NCBI GenBank assembly: GCA_037441525.1
Contig: JBBISA010000010.1
Location: forward strand, 1-64,000
From: SKVR01 sp037441525
GTDB lineage: Bacteria > Bacteroidota > Bacteroidia > Bacteroidales > UBA7960
Reading direction: 5' to 3'
DNA length: 64,000 nt
Positions 43,181-52,029 of the stretch are shown here, in pieces. A program made the translations under genes and the position numbers. The notes under the pieces were generated by a model. That model worked only from the letters and a program-made list of their open reading frames with translations, did no database searches and was not told the DNA's origin. Position 1 is the stretch's first letter. Each line of letters opens with the position of its first letter.

Positions 43181-43202
43181 CTGTGTCAGATAAAATAAAA
43201 AC

Positions 43203-44936
43203 TTATCTTACTATTCCCTGGAAATCGGCTACCTGGAAGTAGCGAATAAATTCACGGTCAATTTTTGCTTCTGCTTTCAGAGCAGGATTCAATTGAACAG
43301 CTTTTCTCAGGTTGTCGAACACCATGGTATTGTTCTGTCTGCGGGCACCAATAACAGCCTTCAGGTAAGAAACATGAGCGCTTTCAGGTGCACAGTCAAG
43401 GTTGGTCATTGCAGCTGCTTCATTTCCAGCCATCAAATGAGCAAGAGCAACATTGTAGGTGCAGGTGCGACCGGCAAATGAGGTAAGAGCAGCCTGATAA
43501 TCACCTTTGGGAATCATAAGAATACCAACATTGTAATTAACGCGAACTCCTTTTCCTTGTGCAGCTTCGAAATACGACTGGGCATTTTGTCTGTCGCCTT
43601 TATTGGCAGCTACTGCACCAAGGTTATTGAGAACATTGCCATTGTTTGGGGCCAATTGGTTAGCTTTTTCAAGGTCTTTGGCAGCGTCGTTAATATTTCC
43701 AAGACGGATATTGATGTAAGCAGCATTATTAAAACCTCTGTAATCCTGCGGGAACAATTGCTGTGCTGACTTATAAATAGCAAGTTTGGTTTGCATATTC
43801 TGAGTAAGTGTTGCAGCATAGAGGAGTTCTTTCACATCAAGTTGTGAAGGGTTGGATGTAGAAAGGTTGGCAATTTCTTCGTCAGTTTTCTTGGGTTCAA
43901 ATGCAGTAATAACAATCTCACCACGACGCAGAGGTTCAAGAAGTTTTTCGATTTCAGCAAAAATAATGGTCATGTCTTTGATTCTTCTTTCCCTTTCAGC
44001 AGGAGCATATTGCGAGTTGATAATGTTTGCAATAGCCTGCTTATCTCTGAGATTAGATGCATTGAGAACAGTCATGAAACCATCAAAATCTTCCCCTTTG
44101 GCGGTAACTTTAACACTTGGCCTTTGGATGGTGGTGAGAAGTTCTCTTTCAAGTTTGGTAAAAACAGTTGTTAGGTAATCATTGGTAGTTTTAGCACGGT
44201 TTTCAGACAATTTTTCATTGAATTTAACCTCACCTTCGGGAGATGCCCATGCGTTTACATCGATTGATTTGATTTTCCAGCCAAGTTTGATAAAATCGGC
44301 AAGTCTGGCAATTTTGTCGGCATTTTCCTGGTTACGGTTAAGAGCAGTCCTCCAGTTGAGGTTGTGCTTCATGTATTCGAAGTAAATATTGGCAGAGACT
44401 GTAACAGTTGTTTCTTTCTCGTAGCCGTGAGCAGCAAGAGCAAGGTCATATTCGTGCTGAATTCTCTGAGATGTATTGATTACTCCATCCGCCACTTTTC
44501 TCTGGGGAAGAGTTACAGCACTGGTTTCTCTACCTTCACGATAAACGCGTGCTCTGAGGAATAACTCAGACGCTTTCATGGCATCTTCAAAGGGAACCAC
44601 ATCAGAAATAGCAAATGTAGTTGCTCTCGACCTGCTGATCACTGTACCCTGTCCGGTTGTTTTTTCACCACGCAGATAAACAGTGCTCAATTCTCTTTGG
44701 CCACCTTCAAAAACCAAAACAGGAGTAATTTCAACTTTTGCTTTTGCATGGAAGTACTTTTCACTTACGCGACCATTTATATTTATGGCAACATTTCCAC
44801 CATGATTTTCGAGGGGGTTTGTTTGCGGGGTAAAAGTTACTCCATCGCCATAGCCTTTAATCATCTTGTTTAAACCGCAACTGCCAAAAAATAGTGTCGC
44901 TACAAGCAATACTGTTAAAAGTTTTACGTTCTTCAT
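43203..44936 (-). CDS. Lipoprotein with OmpA-like region and TPR repeats
   Basis: A 577-residue lipoprotein with lipobox Cys20 ('LFFGSCGLNK'). Residues about 30-170 form a beta-rich domain, residues about 190-290 an OmpA-C-like region ('SIDVNAWASPEGEVKFNEKL', 'SENRAKTTNDYL'), which normally binds peptidoglycan, and residues about 370-570 a row of TPR units ('DYRGFNNAAYINIRLGNIND', 'NNGNVLNNLGAVAANKGD'). This plan recalls periplasmic OmpA/TPR lipoproteins of Bacteroidota, some of which support surface structures. No specific partner is seen beside it. An in-frame ATG starts the signal peptide; its promoter is about 85 bases upstream. Confidence 0.85.
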   Translation of the reverse strand: MKNVKLLTVLLVATLFFGSCGLNKMIKGYGDGVTFTPQTNPLENHGGNVAININGRVSEKYFHAKAKVEITPVLVFEGGQRELSTVYLRGEKTTGQGTVISRSRATTFAISDVVPFEDAMKASELFLRARVYREGRETSAVTLPQRKVADGVINTSQRIQHEYDLALAAHGYEKETTVTVSANIYFEYMKHNLNWRTALNRNQENADKIARLADFIKLGWKIKSIDVNAWASPEGEVKFNEKLSENRAKTTNDYLTTVFTKLERELLTTIQRPSVKVTAKGEDFDGFMTVLNASNLRDKQAIANIINSQYAPAERERRIKDMTIIFAEIEKLLEPLRRGEIVITAFEPKKTDEEIANLSTSNPSQLDVKELLYAATLTQNMQTKLAIYKSAQQLFPQDYRGFNNAAYINIRLGNINDAAKDLEKANQLAPNNGNVLNNLGAVAANKGDRQNAQSYFEAAQGKGVRVNYNVGILMIPKGDYQAALTSFAGRTCTYNVALAHLMAGNEAAAMTNLDCAPESAHVSYLKAVIGARRQNNTMVFDNLRKAVQLNPALKAEAKIDREFIRYFQVADFQGIVR

Positions 44937-45019
44937 AGTTTTCCGATTGTATTAAATTAGTCTCTGTTGATTGAGTTTAAGATTTCTAAAATAGTGTTCA
45001 AACCTTTATAAAATGAGCA

Positions 45020-45027
45020 CAAATATA
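45020..45027 (-). promoter_or_regulatory. -7 promoter box of the OmpA/TPR lipoprotein
   Basis: TATATTTG on the minus strand (45027 to 45020) fits the consensus, giving a leader of about 75 bases. Confidence 0.5.
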
Positions 45028-45343
45028 GGAAAAAATAATTTCACACATACATTTTTGTGCTCAATCTGGAAAGTAGTTCAACTTTTTTTGAATATTTCAG
45101 AATAATCTAATTAAACTACTCATTTCTAATAACATACAATATTTATTAACGTTTTTATTTTCTATATCCTTAGTTACAAAATAAACCCACAGACCGCATT
45201 TAGTCAACAAAAACAGGGTATGGATGTTTGTTTGGAATAGTATAACGGATACTTACAATTAAGTTTTAGGGTTTATACTTACTATTTATTACATTAGTCC
45301 CAGGCAAGCCTTGGTGAGGGTATATTATTTTTTGGAAATAATA
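45028..45343. other. AT-rich spacer
   Basis: Divergent spacer between the OmpA/TPR gene and the first tRNA-Glu. I see no gene or clear structure besides the two promoters at its ends. Confidence 0.4.
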
Positions 45344-45374
45344 TTTGAGAGAACAGAAAAATGTATTACATTTG
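45344..45374 (+). promoter_or_regulatory. Promoter of the tRNA-Glu/rpsT unit
   Basis: TTTG at 45344-45347, a 19-base spacer and TACATTTG at 45367-45374. The first tRNA-Glu begins 16 bases after the -7 box. Confidence 0.75.
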
Positions 45375-45389
45375 CACTCCTTTTTCCAA

Positions 45390-45461
45390 GGCCCGTTCGT
45401 CTAGCGGTTAGGACGCCAGGTTTTCATCCTGGTAGCAGGGGTTCGATTCCCCTACGGGCTA
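45390..45461 (+). tRNA. tRNA-Glu (anticodon TTC), copy 1
   Basis: A 72-nt tRNA: acceptor GGCCCGT / ACGGGCT (first pair G-U), anticodon loop TTTTCAT with TTC, T-loop GGTTCGATTCC, discriminator A, no encoded CCA. Identical to the copy at 45796-45867; the rpsT gene lies between them. Confidence 0.95.
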
Positions 45462-45499
45462 CAGCAATTAACATAAAAAAAGAATTAAACTATAAGATC

Positions 45500-45751
45500 A
45501 TGGCCAATCATAAGTCATCAATCAAAAGGATAAGGTCAAACAACGCCAAAAGGCTTCGCAACAGATATTATGCAAAGACCACCCGTAATGCAGTAAGAAA
45601 ACTCAGAAGCACAACTGATAAAGTTGAAGCGATGGAAAAGCTGCCAAAGGTTATTGCATTGGTTGATAAATTGGCCAAAAGGTCTGTTATTCATAAAAAC
45701 AAAGCATCTAACCTTAAATCCAAGCTGATGCGTCATGTTAATCATCTGTAG
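45500..45751 (+). CDS. rpsT: 30S ribosomal protein S20
   Basis: An 83-residue S20, a small basic helical-bundle protein binding 16S rRNA. It starts 'MANHKSSIKRIRSNNAKRL' and has 'RNRYYAKTTRNAVRK' and 'IHKNKASNLKSKLMRHV', all typical. ATG at 45500 is the family's conserved start; the open frame continues upstream through the tRNA and must be ignored. It sits 38 bases after one tRNA-Glu and 44 before an identical second one, so the three genes probably form a single transcript from the promoter at 45344-45374. Confidence 0.97.
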   Translation: MANHKSSIKRIRSNNAKRLRNRYYAKTTRNAVRKLRSTTDKVEAMEKLPKVIALVDKLAKRSVIHKNKASNLKSKLMRHVNHL

Positions 45752-45795
45752 GAAGATGGTTGAGTACGGGAGGTTTTTTTAAACTTTAACCAAAT

Positions 45796-45867
45796 GGCCC
45801 GTTCGTCTAGCGGTTAGGACGCCAGGTTTTCATCCTGGTAGCAGGGGTTCGATTCCCCTACGGGCTA
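45796..45867 (+). tRNA. tRNA-Glu (anticodon TTC), copy 2
   Basis: Identical over 72 nt to 45390-45461. No promoter of its own is visible in the 44 bases after rpsT, so it is probably co-transcribed. Confidence 0.95.
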
Positions 45868-46016
45868 CACAGAGGTTGTTTCCACTAAAGGATGCAACCT
45901 TTTTCATTTTTGTGAAGTTCAGTTTTTCCTGATTCCTGTATTAAAAAATCAACTCTTTTTCAGCATATCAATAAACCTTAAAATTTGTATTTTCGTTGAA
46001 AGAGAAATCACAAAGT

Positions 46017-46733
46017 ATGAGTATAGAGGAAAGGAAAAATACACAAATTAGGCAATCAGGAATAAAATCGTGGGCTGAGGATGACCGGCCCCGCGAAAAA
46101 CTTTTGGCAAAAACACCTGCCGCCTTAAGTGACGTTGAATTGCTTGCCATTCTTATTGGCTCGGGAACACGAGAATTATCGGCAGTTGACCTCGCCCGGC
46201 AAATATATGCATCAGTCAATCAGAGCATTACTGACCTTTCGAGGCTAACCATAAAAGATATGATAAAATTCAAGGGAATTGGTGAAGCAAAAGCTATAAA
46301 TATTGCAGCTGCTCTCGAACTGGGAAGAAGACGAAGGTTAAAAGATAGTTTTGCAAGGAAAAAAATCACATCAAGCCGCGATACCTTTGAGCTTATGCAC
46401 CCTATTCTGAGCGATAGCAATTATGAAGAGTTTTGGATTATTACCATCAACCGGGGCAACATGATAAAACGAACACATCGCATTAGTGAAGGAAGCATTG
46501 CCGGCACCGTGGCTGACCCTAAAAAAATATTTAAAATTGCCCTCGAGGACAATGCTTCATCTATCATTTTATGTCATAATCACCCGAGTGGTAATCTGAT
46601 TCCAAGTAAAATGGACCAGGATATTACCCAAAAATGCAAAAATGCAGGTGGGTTTCTTGAGATGCCTGTTATTGACCATATAATTATTGGTCATGACCAC
46701 TATTACAGCTTTGCCGATGAAGGGATGCTTTAA
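46017..46733 (+). CDS. radC: RadC family JAB1/MPN protein
   Basis: A 238-residue RadC-like protein. The N-terminal helix-hairpin-helix-like part reads 'RPREKLLAKTPAALSDVELL' and 'LIGSGT', then 'FKGIGEAKAINIAAALELGR'. The C-terminal MPN domain holds the zinc motif 'CHNHPSGNLIPSKMDQDIT' (His-x-His...Asp). Once tied to DNA repair, its true role is unsettled. ATG at 46017 ('MSIEERKN') is preferred to the TTG at 45996. Length is typical. Confidence 0.93.
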   Translation: MSIEERKNTQIRQSGIKSWAEDDRPREKLLAKTPAALSDVELLAILIGSGTRELSAVDLARQIYASVNQSITDLSRLTIKDMIKFKGIGEAKAINIAAALELGRRRRLKDSFARKKITSSRDTFELMHPILSDSNYEEFWIITINRGNMIKRTHRISEGSIAGTVADPKKIFKIALEDNASSIILCHNHPSGNLIPSKMDQDITQKCKNAGGFLEMPVIDHIIIGHDHYYSFADEGML

Positions 46734-46776
46734 CAAATATTATCTTATCTTTAGAACCAGTTAAGACGATATTAAG

Positions 46777-48105
46777 ATGATTCTTTTTTTTACTCCAAAA
46801 ATTACCAACCGTATCCAGTACATTGTAAAAACTATTCTTCATGATATATGTGGCTTTGAATATACTGTAACCAATTCAGGAGAGGATTTTCTGAATTTCA
46901 AAGGAGCCCGGATTAATTATTCGGAGAAGGATATGCCGGTTGATTGCATTACTATTTATCCGTCGGGATTTCTCAGCGCGAAAGGAGTAAAAGAATTTAC
47001 ACCAGAAGTTGTTAATGGGGAAAAGTTTAAGAAGATTTTTCCTTTGAAAAAGGCAGACTCAAAATGCAACATGGGTTTTGACATCTTTTCAGCATCTTTT
47101 TATCTTTTATCGCGGTATGAGGAGTATTTACCTTTTCTTGATGACCGCTATGGACGCTTCGAAGCAGATCAAAGTCTTGCCTATCAGAAGGGATTTATTG
47201 ACCAACCAATTGTGGACCTATGGGCCATGGAACTAAAAGATTTGTTACTGGCTGTTTTTCCATTTCTTGAAGCCAGAAAAAGAGAATTTTCCTTCATACC
47301 TACCTATGACATTGATGTTGCCTACGCCTATAAAGGAAAGGGGATTACACGCAATGCCGTTATTATAGCCCGCGATATTTTAACATTAGAATTCGCAACT
47401 CTTAAAGAACGTTTAATGGTACTTTCGGGACAAATACCTGATCCGTTTGACACTTATGATTACCAACTTGAATTACAAAAAAAATACAACCTTGACCCTG
47501 TTTATTTTTTTCATTGCGGTCAATTTGGCCCTCGCGATCGCACAATTTCTGTCCATTCTGTTGTATTTCAAAAGCTTGTAAAAAAAATAGGAGATTATGC
47601 CCGATGCGGAATTCACCCATCCTATTTGTCGAACTCAAGTTCTGAACGGCTTGCCTTCGAAATTGAGATATTGTCGGGATTACTTCACCGATCAATTGAG
47701 TGTAGCCGTCAACATTACCTGAAAGTTAAATTTCCAGACACTTACCAACAACTCATCAAATACAATATCTCATCCGATTTCACCATGGGATATGCATCAC
47801 ATACAGGCTTCAGAGCAGGGACATGTTCGGTTTTCAGCTTCTACGATCTTTCGTTGGAGTCGGAAACCCGTTTAAAAATTTACCCGCTTGCATTAATGGA
47901 TGGGACATTAAGGGATTATATGAAGCTAAAACCTGCCGATGCAATAGAAAAAGTAAGAGAAATAGTATCAATAGTAAAAGAATTGAATGGCTGTCTTATC
48001 TCTTTATGGCATAATGATGCATTGAGTAATAGCGGAAACTGGAAAGACTGGAATATGGTTTATGAAAACCTGCTTGAATTTGTAAGTTGCGATAAGGAAG
48101 ATTAA
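46777..48105 (+). CDS. Polysaccharide deacetylase-like protein
   Basis: A 442-residue protein. Residues about 1-150 match a Bacteroidota-specific N-terminal domain (DUF7033-like, 'SFYLLSRYEEYLPFLDDRYG'), followed by a NodB-type carbohydrate esterase fold: 'FIPTYDIDVAYAYKG' with the Asp-Asp-like motif, 'DPVYFFHCGQFGPRD', 'CGIHPSYLSN' (His near the metal site), 'MGYASHTGFRAG' and 'CLISLWHNDAL'. Such proteins may remove acetyl groups from surface or wall polysaccharide. Metal ligands differ somewhat from the textbook HxxxH. It is followed after 37 bases by the acetyltransferase-like gene, so a shared surface-glycan role is plausible. Confidence 0.82.
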   Translation: MILFFTPKITNRIQYIVKTILHDICGFEYTVTNSGEDFLNFKGARINYSEKDMPVDCITIYPSGFLSAKGVKEFTPEVVNGEKFKKIFPLKKADSKCNMGFDIFSASFYLLSRYEEYLPFLDDRYGRFEADQSLAYQKGFIDQPIVDLWAMELKDLLLAVFPFLEARKREFSFIPTYDIDVAYAYKGKGITRNAVIIARDILTLEFATLKERLMVLSGQIPDPFDTYDYQLELQKKYNLDPVYFFHCGQFGPRDRTISVHSVVFQKLVKKIGDYARCGIHPSYLSNSSSERLAFEIEILSGLLHRSIECSRQHYLKVKFPDTYQQLIKYNISSDFTMGYASHTGFRAGTCSVFSFYDLSLESETRLKIYPLALMDGTLRDYMKLKPADAIEKVREIVSIVKELNGCLISLWHNDALSNSGNWKDWNMVYENLLEFVSCDKED

Positions 48106-48142
48106 GTGGCATTTATTGTTTTTTAGCCGGAAAAACCAGGAT

Positions 48143-49087
48143 ATGATTAGATATTTTGAAAATCCTGAGATTGATTACAGGAAGTGGGACAGCTGCATAG
48201 CTAACTCAATCAATGGGATAATTTATCCCTACTCCTTTTATCTCGACCAGGTTAGTTTTGGGTGGAGTGCTCTGGTTTTAAACGAGTATGAGGCCGTTAT
48301 GCCACTTCCGGTAAAAATTAAAATGGGGGTAAATTACATTATTCAACCACCATTTGTGCAGCAACTTGGAGTTTATTCGCCCTATCCAATTACCGAGGAA
48401 TTACTTGAAGAATTTCTGAATGCCATCCCCAGGAAGTTTTCTTACCTTAATATTAGCCTCAATACCTTCAATCCTTTAACTACCAAATTTTCTGACAAAG
48501 TAAGCAGAGGGATTACTTATGAGCTTGATTTAATTGAACCCTATGAAGTAATACGTGCCAAGTATTCATCACAAACCATCAGAAACCTCAAGACAGCCGC
48601 ACGAGAAGGTATTTCGGTTGTTCAGAATAATGAACCAATTTCTACAATCGAAGCATTTAAAATACATAATGCAAAAGAAAACTATAATTACACCCCTGAG
48701 CATTACAACGTGCTTAAACGTCTAGCATACTCATTGATATACAAAGGATTAGGCACTACATATACTGCATACGATCAAAAAAATAACTTTTGCTCGGGGA
48801 TAATTTTTTTTACAAGCCATAAAAAATCCATATTGATATTTTCGGGCAGTTATCCGTCTGCCAGAAAAAATGGTGCTATGACAGCTATCATTGATAAGTT
48901 TATTAAAGACCATTCCGGTCAATCGCTCACTCTCGATTTTGAAGGATCAACCAATAAAAATCTTGCCCGGTTTTATGCTGGGTTTGGATCGAAAGAATGT
49001 GTATTTTTACAAATAGAAAACAAACGATTTCCACCCATATTTAAACCCTTTGCCAACATTTACCTTTGGTTGAAACAGCTTACTTAA
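48143..49087 (+). CDS. GNAT/FemAB-like acyltransferase
   Basis: A 314-residue protein with two GNAT-like halves in the FemAB manner. The N-terminal half reads 'IDYRKWDSCIANSINGIIYP' and 'VLNEYEAVMPLPVKIKMG'; the C-terminal half 'TAYDQKNNFCSGIIFFTSHK' and 'SGSYPSARKNGAMTAIIDKF', ending 'FEGSTNKNLARFYAGFGSK', the typical acetyltransferase finish. It could modify a glycan or peptide in the envelope. ATG at 48143 is chosen; the upstream 27 bases lack a good start. It follows the polysaccharide deacetylase-like gene on the same strand. Confidence 0.75.
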   Translation: MIRYFENPEIDYRKWDSCIANSINGIIYPYSFYLDQVSFGWSALVLNEYEAVMPLPVKIKMGVNYIIQPPFVQQLGVYSPYPITEELLEEFLNAIPRKFSYLNISLNTFNPLTTKFSDKVSRGITYELDLIEPYEVIRAKYSSQTIRNLKTAAREGISVVQNNEPISTIEAFKIHNAKENYNYTPEHYNVLKRLAYSLIYKGLGTTYTAYDQKNNFCSGIIFFTSHKKSILIFSGSYPSARKNGAMTAIIDKFIKDHSGQSLTLDFEGSTNKNLARFYAGFGSKECVFLQIENKRFPPIFKPFANIYLWLKQLT

Positions 49088-49114
49088 ACGAAAAACTACC
49101 AAATTGCAAAAGCT

Positions 49115-49765
49115 ATGATAAACATTCTTGGCAACCAAAACTCCCTCCTTAACCAATATATTGCAGAAATCCGTGATGTGGAACTGCAAAAAGACAGCAT
49201 GCGCTTCAGAAGAAATATGGAACGACTGGGGGAGATTTTTGCTTATGAAATAAGCAAACATTTAGAATGGCAGGAGAAAGAAGTAATAACACCTTTGGGT
49301 GAGGCGAACTGCAAAATACTAAAGAAACAACCTGTAATTGGAACAATTCTCAGGGCAGGTTTGCCCATGCATGGCGGCATTCTCAATTTTTTCGATCAGG
49401 CAGAAAACGCCTTTATATCAGCTTACAGAAAGCCCCATAAAAATGGTAGTTTCACAATACAAATTGAATATGCGTCGTGCCCCGAACTCGATGATAAAAT
49501 CTTGATTCTCTCCGATCCCATGTTGGCCACAGGAGCTTCGATGGTATTAACCTACAAGGAATTGCTGCAAAAAGGGAAACCCGCCCACACACACATCGTT
49601 TCAATTCTTGCAAGCGTTGAGGGGGTTGAATATGTAAAAAAACACCTCCCTTCAGGTAGTTTTACCATGTGGTTAGGGGCAGTTGATGATGAACTCACAG
49701 CTAAGGCATATATTGTTCCCGGACTTGGGGATGCAGGCGACCTTGCTTTTGGCAATAAACTCTGA
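49115..49765 (+). CDS. upp: Uracil phosphoribosyltransferase
   Basis: A 216-residue type I phosphoribosyltransferase salvaging uracil to UMP with PRPP. Visible: 'GTILRAGLPMHGGILNFF', the PRPP loop 'ILSDPMLATGASMVLTYKEL', and the C-terminal uracil-binding 'YIVPGLGDAGDLAFG'. Length fits the family. It lies 27 bases after the acyltransferase gene and may be read through from it. Confidence 0.95.
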   Translation: MINILGNQNSLLNQYIAEIRDVELQKDSMRFRRNMERLGEIFAYEISKHLEWQEKEVITPLGEANCKILKKQPVIGTILRAGLPMHGGILNFFDQAENAFISAYRKPHKNGSFTIQIEYASCPELDDKILILSDPMLATGASMVLTYKELLQKGKPAHTHIVSILASVEGVEYVKKHLPSGSFTMWLGAVDDELTAKAYIVPGLGDAGDLAFGNKL

Positions 49766-49874
49766 AAACAAGCTGTTTGGCAAAAATGCATCAGGTAGCA
49801 GTTCGTAACTATTCATCAAACACGACTACAAAAATTTCTGAATAAAATCATCTAACCCTACTCCATAAACACCA

Positions 49875-51116
49875 ATGAAAACGCAGATTGTTGTCATCGA
49901 AAACCTCAAAGTTTCACTCTCATCCATAAAAAGTCATAAACTGCGCACCTCATTAACCGTACTCATTATTGCTTTTGGCATAATGGCTATTGTAGGGATT
50001 CTTACGTCCATAGATTCAATAAAGGCCTCAATAACGTCCAGTTTTTCCAGGCTGGGTGCAAATAGTTTTTCCATAAGAAATCGCGAAATGAGAGTGTTTG
50101 GCGCTCGCAGTAGCAGCCAAAGCTACCAGATTATTACCTTTAATCAGGCAATGCAGTTTAAAGAGGAATTTACATTTCCGGCCTATGTTTCCATCTCGAT
50201 GTGGGCAACAAGCACAGGTAAGATAAGATTCGGATCAGAAGAAACCAATCCCAACATTACAGTAACAGGTTCAGACGAGAACTACCTTGTTACCTCAGGA
50301 TCTGAACTTGGTAAAGGGCGGAATTTTTCTCCTCACGAACTCGAATCGGGAGCAAATGTTGCAATTATCGGAGGCAAGCTTGAGAAAACTCTTTTCAAGA
50401 ACAATGAAAATTCGCTTGGGAAATATATTTCAATAAATAATAAAAGGTTTCAGGTGATAGGGGTCATGTCAGAACGTGGTGCTGGTATTGGATTCAGTAA
50501 CGACCAGAACTGTATAATACCAGTTTCATCGGCCCGGCAAAACTTCTCACGTCCTAACACAAATTTTAATATCAATGTGAGCACCATTAATATTGCCGAC
50601 ATGGAAACCGCCATTAGTGAAACCACTGGTCTATTCAGAATGGTCAGAAATTTAAAGCCTGCCGAAGCCGATAATTTCGAAATAAGCAAAAGTGACAACA
50701 TAGCCCGTATGCTTATTGAAAACATTGGCCTTGTAACGAGAGCCGCAACAGTTATCGGAATCATAACATTATTGGGAGCCGCAATAGGTTTAATGAATAT
50801 AATGCTGGTATCGGTAACCGAACGCACCAGGGAGATTGGAATACGTAAAGCCTTAGGCGCAACCCGTAAAACCATAAAGCAGCAATTCCTGGCCGAAGCC
50901 GTGGTTATATGCCAACTTGGCGGAATTGCCGGAATAATCCTCGGAATGCTGGCAGGTAATGTTATTTCGCTAATAATTGGCAACCCATTTATTGTTCCCT
51001 GGTTGTGGATTATTTCAGGAATATTGTTGTGTTTTGCAGTGGGAATTGTGGCTGGATATTACCCGGCGGCGAAAGCATCAAAACTCGACCCAATAGAATC
51101 TTTAAGATACGAATAG
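49875..51116 (+). CDS. MacB/FtsX-type ABC transporter permease
   Basis: A 413-residue permease with the MacB plan: one N-terminal membrane helix (about residues 27-49, 'TSLTVLIIAFGIMAIVGIL'), a periplasmic domain (about 50-280, with 'DENYLVTSGSELGKGRNFS'), and a C-terminal FtsX domain with three helices including 'TLLGAAIGLMNIMLVSVTER' and 'REIGIRKALGATRKTI'. It ends 'AAKASKLDPIESLRYE', typical of the family. MacB-type systems drive efflux or lipoprotein traffic across the envelope. The partner ATPase is not adjacent. Confidence 0.92.
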   Translation: MKTQIVVIENLKVSLSSIKSHKLRTSLTVLIIAFGIMAIVGILTSIDSIKASITSSFSRLGANSFSIRNREMRVFGARSSSQSYQIITFNQAMQFKEEFTFPAYVSISMWATSTGKIRFGSEETNPNITVTGSDENYLVTSGSELGKGRNFSPHELESGANVAIIGGKLEKTLFKNNENSLGKYISINNKRFQVIGVMSERGAGIGFSNDQNCIIPVSSARQNFSRPNTNFNINVSTINIADMETAISETTGLFRMVRNLKPAEADNFEISKSDNIARMLIENIGLVTRAATVIGIITLLGAAIGLMNIMLVSVTERTREIGIRKALGATRKTIKQQFLAEAVVICQLGGIAGIILGMLAGNVISLIIGNPFIVPWLWIISGILLCFAVGIVAGYYPAAKASKLDPIESLRYE

Positions 51117-51190
51117 CGATTTTTTTTCGCTTAAAATCATTTTTTTTAATTTTATATATGACAATTTTAGTGTTTTAATAGTTTTTTTAC

Positions 51191-51198
51191 TACTTTTG
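51191..51198 (+). promoter_or_regulatory. -7 promoter box of the NarL-type regulator
   Basis: TACTTTTG followed by CC fits the consensus; the ATG is 52 bases downstream. Confidence 0.55.
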
Positions 51199-51249
51199 CC
51201 GCATTATCTTCCCTTTATTTTAAGAATTTAACTATCAATCTTCACCAGA

Positions 51250-51897
51250 ATGGACAAAATCAAGGTAATTGTAGTTGACGATCATGACCTGATATTACTG
51301 GCTGCAAGACAGATATTCTCCAAAATCCCTGACATTAAACTGGTAGGTGTTGCCAGCGAAGGAGCAGAAGCTTACCAGAAAATCAAAGACCTTAAACCTG
51401 ATGTTGTCATTCTTGATGTAATTATTCCCGGAATTGATGGTATTGAACTTACCAAGCGTATTGTTTCAGAGTTTCCTTATGTTCGCGTTGTATTACATTC
51501 ATCATCAGTAAGTGAGGATATGATAGTTACTGGTTTTGAAGCCGGTGCAATGGCTTATGTACCAAAAAACTTCAAACCTGGTCAGTTAATCGAAGCCATT
51601 CATACAGTGATGAAAGGAGAGCATTACAGCAAAGGTTTTGTTTCAGAAATACTTATTGAGAATTTTTTGAAAAGTAAAACAAAGAAAGACGGGCAGAATA
51701 ATAAACTAACCGACCGCGAAACAGAGATTTTACAAGCCATTACCAAAGGATTAACCAACCAGCAACTCGCTGATAACCTCCATATTAGTGTGCGAACTGT
51801 AGAAGCACACAAATCTAATATCATGAAAAAGCTCAAGATTAACAGTACTGCCGAGCTGGTAGTTTATGCCATCAAGCATAAAATAGTTAAAATCTGA
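51250..51897 (+). CDS. NarL/FixJ-type response regulator
   Basis: A 215-residue two-domain response regulator. The receiver has the acidic pair Asp10-Asp11, the phosphoacceptor Asp56 in 'VVILDVIIPGIDG' and Lys105 region 'AYVPKNFKPGQL'. The C-terminal LuxR-type helix-turn-helix (about 150-212) reads 'LTDRETEILQAITKGLTNQQ' and 'ISVRTVEAHKSNIMKKL'. No histidine kinase is beside it; its partner must be elsewhere, possibly in trans. Monocistronic with its own promoter. Confidence 0.93.
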   Translation: MDKIKVIVVDDHDLILLAARQIFSKIPDIKLVGVASEGAEAYQKIKDLKPDVVILDVIIPGIDGIELTKRIVSEFPYVRVVLHSSSVSEDMIVTGFEAGAMAYVPKNFKPGQLIEAIHTVMKGEHYSKGFVSEILIENFLKSKTKKDGQNNKLTDRETEILQAITKGLTNQQLADNLHISVRTVEAHKSNIMKKLKINSTAELVVYAIKHKIVKI

Positions 51898-51990
51898 GCC
51901 ATCTAAGGCGCAAGTTTACTGTTTATTTTCAATGAAGGGTATTCATACTTTTTATGAGAACCCATTATCAGGCCTTTGACTGCTATTCAT

Positions 51991-51998
51991 TACCTTTG
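51991..51998 (+). promoter_or_regulatory. -7 promoter box of the 680-aa TonB receptor
   Basis: TACCTTTG followed by C fits the consensus and lies 32 bases before the start codon. Confidence 0.55.
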
Positions 51999-52029
51999 CT
52001 TCCGTTTTTAACTATAAATAATTAACACA

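Noticed and set aside
42897..43202. Possible CRISPR array next to cas6
   Set aside because: I searched the flanks by eye for regularly spaced direct repeats; none are present. The only structures are the conserved element and a terminator.
51898..52029. Cobalamin riboswitch upstream of the 680-aa TonB receptor
   Set aside because: The leader is only about 25 bases after the promoter box and lacks any B12-box; a B12 role remains unproven.
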